Part shown: piece by piece, positions 61,104 to 64,000 of the stretch | How positions within the stretch are numbered: the stretch's first letter is position 1 | Layout: every line of letters begins with the position of its first letter | Assembly (NCBI RefSeq): GCF_020510585.1 | Contig: NZ_CP075190.1 | Location: 4,090,001-4,154,000, forward strand | DNA: 64,000 nucleotides | Source of the DNA: Ferribacterium limneticum | GTDB taxonomy: Bacteria > Pseudomonadota > Gammaproteobacteria > Burkholderiales > Rhodocyclaceae | Reading direction: 5' to 3' | Notes under the pieces: model-generated | Database searches by the model: none | The model's input: the letters and a program-made list of their open reading frames with translations, nothing else | What the model was told of the DNA's origin: nothing | Position numbers and translations under genes: made by a program

Positions 61104-63158
61104 TCAAAATCGATGGCTTATGGTCAGACGCGGGCTTCTCGGCTCGGTTGGATGAATATGCCGATCATTTACAGCCGCCCCTTCGGTGGCAAGCTGCGAG
61201 TCGTACCAGTATTCGATGTCATTCACCTTGCGGTCGAAAAGGTTGTAGATGTCGAGCGCCAGCTGCGTCTGCCGACTGAATTTGTAGCCGATGCGCAGAT
61301 TGGTCAGCGCCGAGGCGCCGGAGCGGACCGAGTTGTCCTCGATCAGCGGCCGCGGCCCGAAGTAGCGCAGGCGTACGGCACCGAACCAGGGGCCGAGGTG
61401 ATCGAGGGTCAGCCCGATGTTGGCGGTTGTCGCGACCGCCCCGGGAATGAAGTCGCCAGCCACCGGATCGTGGTCGCGGAAGCGGGCATGCGACCAGGCG
61501 AGGTCGGCGTCGAGCGCCAGCCAGTCGGACAAGACATAGAGATTTGTCCATTCGACTCCGTAACGGCGCGACGGGCGGGAAGCCTCTGTCGTCCCGGCAT
61601 CGCCGACGAAGAGCAGTTCGGAGGCCGAATCGAGTTGCCACAGGGCGACGGTCGACTGCCAGCCCGGCACGAGTTCCGAACGCAGGCCAAGCTCGTAACC
61701 CTTGGTCCGCACCAGCGGCTTGACCGCCTGCACCGGCGTCACACCATCGGCCGGATCAACGCGGATGGTCGTACCGCGCGCGTCGTTGGAATGGAAACCG
61801 TGGCCGTAGTTGAGATAGAGCTCGGTCTTGCGCCATGGTCCGAAGATCAGTGACAGCTTGGGCGTCACCATCTGGTCGCTGGCTTTTCCCGAATTTACCG
61901 CCAAATTGCTGTTGACCGTGAAATCGTAAGTGTCGGCGCGCAAGCCTTGTACGGAACGGAACCACTCGGTCCAACGCATCTCGTTTTGCGCCCACAGACC
62001 GAGGCTGCGCTGTGTCACCTTGTCTTCGCGCACCGTGCCCAGCGTTTGGCGGGCGCTGGTCGTATACAGACCAACCGGGTTGAGGTCATCGATCCGCCCC
62101 TGCAGACCGATACTGTTCTCGACTTCAAAGCCGCCCCAGCGATCAAACATTGCATGCGAAACAGCGAAACCGCCGGCCTGCCGGCGCTCGGCCTGCTTGA
62201 ACTGGTCACCCGGCGGACAACCGGCATTCAGGCAATACTGGAAGTTGGACCACAAATCGAGGTCGGACTTCAACCACCAGACATTGACCTTGCTCTGCGC
62301 CTTTTCCCGGCGCTTGGCCCACTCGCCGGACAGGCTGTAGCGATACGTCTCGCCGCCAGTCGTCGGATCGAGCGAGCCGAAGCGGTCGACGGCACCGCTG
62401 GAAATGGCGCGCTGGGCAATCTGGTCGGTCGATGTCCACCGGCCACGGTACGCCATGCCGGTAAGCGAAAAACCATCGTTGGGCGTGCCCTGGCTGTAAC
62501 GCAGCACGCCATTGATCTTGCGGTAATGCTCCTCGATCTGCCACGGCCCGTCGTTGTGGAATAGCTCAAGGCCGTAGAGCAGATGGCCACCTGCAACCTC
62601 CGGCGAACCGGCAAGCAGGCTGCGCGCGTAGCCATTCTGGCCGAGCGTGACCTGTCCCAGCGTGCTGTCAATCTTGCGAACATAGTCGATGTGCGCCGCG
62701 CCGGCCGACGAAAAATCGCCTTCCTCGGCGAAATACGGGCCTTTCCGGAAGCTGATGCGCTCGACCAGTTCGGGAATCAGGAAATTGAGATCGGTGTAGC
62801 CCTGGCCGTGGGCGTGCGTCGGCATATTGACCGGCACGCCGCCAACATAGGTGGCGAAATCGGTACCGTGGTCGAGATTGAAGCCGCGCAGAAAATACTG
62901 GTTGGCCTTGCCGTCGCCGGCATGCTGGGTGACGATCAGGCCCGGCACCATTTCCAGCGCCTCGCCGGGCCGCAGAATGGGCACTGCCGCCAGACGCTGG
63001 CTGGAAACCACGCCTTCGCTGCCTGAGGCCGCGATGCCTTCGAGGTTTTCCGCCCTGGCCCGGACTTCAACCGCCGATAGTTCGACCGACTCATGAGCAA
63101 ACGCCGGGCTCATCGCCATCATGAAATATGAACCAATTATTTTTCGTCTTAATTTCAT
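61104..63158 (-). CDS. TonB-dependent outer-membrane receptor, possibly for nickel/cobalt
   Basis: The 684-residue receptor has a signal peptide (IIGSYFMMAMSPAFA), a plug domain (RPGEALEMVPGLIVTQHAGD; NQYFLRGFNLDHGTDFATYV) and a 22-strand barrel ending in aromatic F (LTISHRF). A histidine-containing loop in the plug (MPTHAHGQGYTD) could touch a metal. The neighbour 44 bases upstream is a NiCoT-type metal permease, so a nickel or cobalt chelate is a reasonable guess. The TonB at 23 kb could energise it. Confidence 0.87.
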   Translation of the reverse strand: MKLRRKIIGSYFMMAMSPAFAHESVELSAVEVRARAENLEGIAASGSEGVVSSQRLAAVPILRPGEALEMVPGLIVTQHAGDGKANQYFLRGFNLDHGTDFATYVGGVPVNMPTHAHGQGYTDLNFLIPELVERISFRKGPYFAEEGDFSSAGAAHIDYVRKIDSTLGQVTLGQNGYARSLLAGSPEVAGGHLLYGLELFHNDGPWQIEEHYRKINGVLRYSQGTPNDGFSLTGMAYRGRWTSTDQIAQRAISSGAVDRFGSLDPTTGGETYRYSLSGEWAKRREKAQSKVNVWWLKSDLDLWSNFQYCLNAGCPPGDQFKQAERRQAGGFAVSHAMFDRWGGFEVENSIGLQGRIDDLNPVGLYTTSARQTLGTVREDKVTQRSLGLWAQNEMRWTEWFRSVQGLRADTYDFTVNSNLAVNSGKASDQMVTPKLSLIFGPWRKTELYLNYGHGFHSNDARGTTIRVDPADGVTPVQAVKPLVRTKGYELGLRSELVPGWQSTVALWQLDSASELLFVGDAGTTEASRPSRRYGVEWTNLYVLSDWLALDADLAWSHARFRDHDPVAGDFIPGAVATTANIGLTLDHLGPWFGAVRLRYFGPRPLIEDNSVRSGASALTNLRIGYKFSRQTQLALDIYNLFDRKVNDIEYWYDSQLATEGAAVNDRHIHPTEPRSPRLTISHRF

Positions 63159-63202
63159 CGCGCAAAAAAGCCGGTCGCCCGGCCATCCCCATCGCTATGT
63201 CG

Positions 63203-64000
63203 TCAAGCCGCCACCGGCCGGCGCGTCAGGCGCACCGCTGCAACAAAGCTGAGGGCAATGATCACCACTAGCGAAAAACCGAATATCAGTTCCTTGCCTT
63301 CGCTCCACATATCGACCGCTGGCGACAACATCCTGGCGGCGCCGAAGGCAGCGACCAGCAGGCTGACGCCGGAAACGACTAGCCCCATGACGCGCGAAGC
63401 AATGAGCGCCACCTGATCGGCGCGGGCGATGAGGCGGGCGATCCACAGGCCGTTGATGCCATCGGTAAGCAACATGCCGAGCATGAAGAGCAGGGCGAGC
63501 ACGAGGGCATGCTCCCAGCCGCCGAACTGGGTGGCGGTCAGGGCAAAGAAGGCGGCTTGCGACAGGGTGTCGAAGGAGAGGGCGAACAGGGCGCCGACCA
63601 AGGCAATCAGCGCCGGGTGCGAAACATGGCGCAGGTTGCCGAGCAGACGGCCCTTGAGGCCGACCGGTTGGACCATTTCATGGGGTTCGGCGGCGAGTAC
63701 GGCGGCCAGATTGAGGCTGCCCAGCGCGACGAGAAAGCCGATGGAAATCACCGCACCGAGCGTGCCGAACCATTCCGGCACCGCCCACTGCCCGGCCAGC
63801 GCCGAGACGCCGAGGGCGATGGCCATGACCACGGCACCGTGGCCGAGCGAGAACAGGGTGCCGCAATAGCGCGCCAGATCGGGCCGGGTACGGGCGTTGT
63901 AGCGGGTCAGGCCATCGATGGTGGCCAGATGGTCGGCGTCGAAACCGTGCTTCATACCCAGGACGAAGGTCAGTATCAGCAGTGACAACCAGTCGTTGGG
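63203..64000 (-). CDS. NiCoT/HoxN-type nickel-cobalt permease (5' end outside window)
   Basis: At least 265 residues of a polytopic membrane protein with the family signature LGMKHGFDADHLATIDGLTR (H-x4-D-H) in helix 2, LFSLGHGAVVMAIALGV and LSFDTLSQAAFFALTA. The frame remains open past the apparent TTG at 63988 to the window edge (PNDWLSLLILTF), so the true start lies beyond 64000. It probably forms an operon with the TonB-dependent receptor. Confidence 0.88.
   Translation of the reverse strand, partial: PNDWLSLLILTFVLGMKHGFDADHLATIDGLTRYNARTRPDLARYCGTLFSLGHGAVVMAIALGVSALAGQWAVPEWFGTLGAVISIGFLVALGSLNLAAVLAAEPHEMVQPVGLKGRLLGNLRHVSHPALIALVGALFALSFDTLSQAAFFALTATQFGGWEHALVLALLFMLGMLLTDGINGLWIARLIARADQVALIASRVMGLVVSGVSLLVAAFGAARMLSPAVDMWSEGKELIFGFSLVVIIALSFVAAVRLTRRPVAA

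Noticed and set aside
61905..61930. TTGACCGTGAAATC in the TonB receptor gene
   Set aside because: Nine to ten matching bases only, without the CCGG or T-rich part.

Overview
This window looks like a contiguous chromosomal segment of a betaproteobacterium, most likely of the order Rhodocyclales (Dechloromonas/Azonexus type). The reasons are the GC-rich coding style and several familiar gene arrangements: a pilGHIJ-chpA twitching/chemotaxis operon, pyrR-pyrB-pyrC with a metal-ligand-less dihydroorotase, and prmA-accC-accB-aroQ. This placement is inferred from gene content; no 16S rRNA gene is present. I see no transposase, integrase, tRNA, rRNA or CRISPR array. Coding density is high, and no gene-free stretch exceeds about 300 bases.

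Layout. 1-3.4 kb: pyrimidine genes behind algH/yqgE and ruvX (minus strand). 3.4-4.8 kb: a photolyase. 4.86-13.9 kb: the Pil-Chp chemosensory operon (pilG, pilH, pilI, pilJ, chpA; minus). 14.0-17.2 kb: thiD-thiE-hemL-SMR transporter, all overlapping (plus). 17.3-20.0 kb: a large soluble protein with two Cache-like modules and a CheW domain, behind a sigma-54-type promoter. 20-27.5 kb (minus): mgtE, then an overlapping RNase II-tonB-aroE-mtgA operon, yqiA, uppP and a small cysteine-cluster protein. 27.6-36.9 kb: an apparent envelope-stress region. Two paralogous Spy/CpxP-like periplasmic proteins, each with the same duplicated promoter carrying a GTAAA-N5-GTAAA (CpxR-type) box, flank a MacA-MacB-TolC-like efflux operon, and a very large M48 metalloprotease diverges from the second box.

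36.9-45.8 kb: thiC with a TPP riboswitch, a two-domain periplasmic carbonic anhydrase, a self-regulated TetR gene followed by a pcm-like methyltransferase, rhodanese and tolC, then waaA and waaC. 46-51.2 kb: a nucleotide-sugar epimerase, glmS, apaH, and an olsB/olsA-like pair for ornithine lipid synthesis. 51.2-57.2 kb: a PfkB kinase, a zinc-ribbon DUF3426 protein with a 9-bp tandem repeat, prmA, accC, accB, aroQ and a degenerate nucleotidyltransferase-like protein. 57.3-64 kb: mpl, a malic enzyme-phosphotransacetylase fusion, a TonB-dependent receptor and a truncated NiCoT-type metal transporter.

The most unusual signal is a dispersed repeat about 40 bp long with core CCGGTTGACCGTAGCAA, flanked by T-rich sequence containing TTTTGGCC. 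I count ten good copies and one degenerate copy. Six lie between genes, one of them as a perfect 14-bp palindrome. Four good copies lie inside thiE, thiC, waaA and an efflux lipoprotein gene without breaking the reading frame, in three different frames. I do not recognise this family by name.
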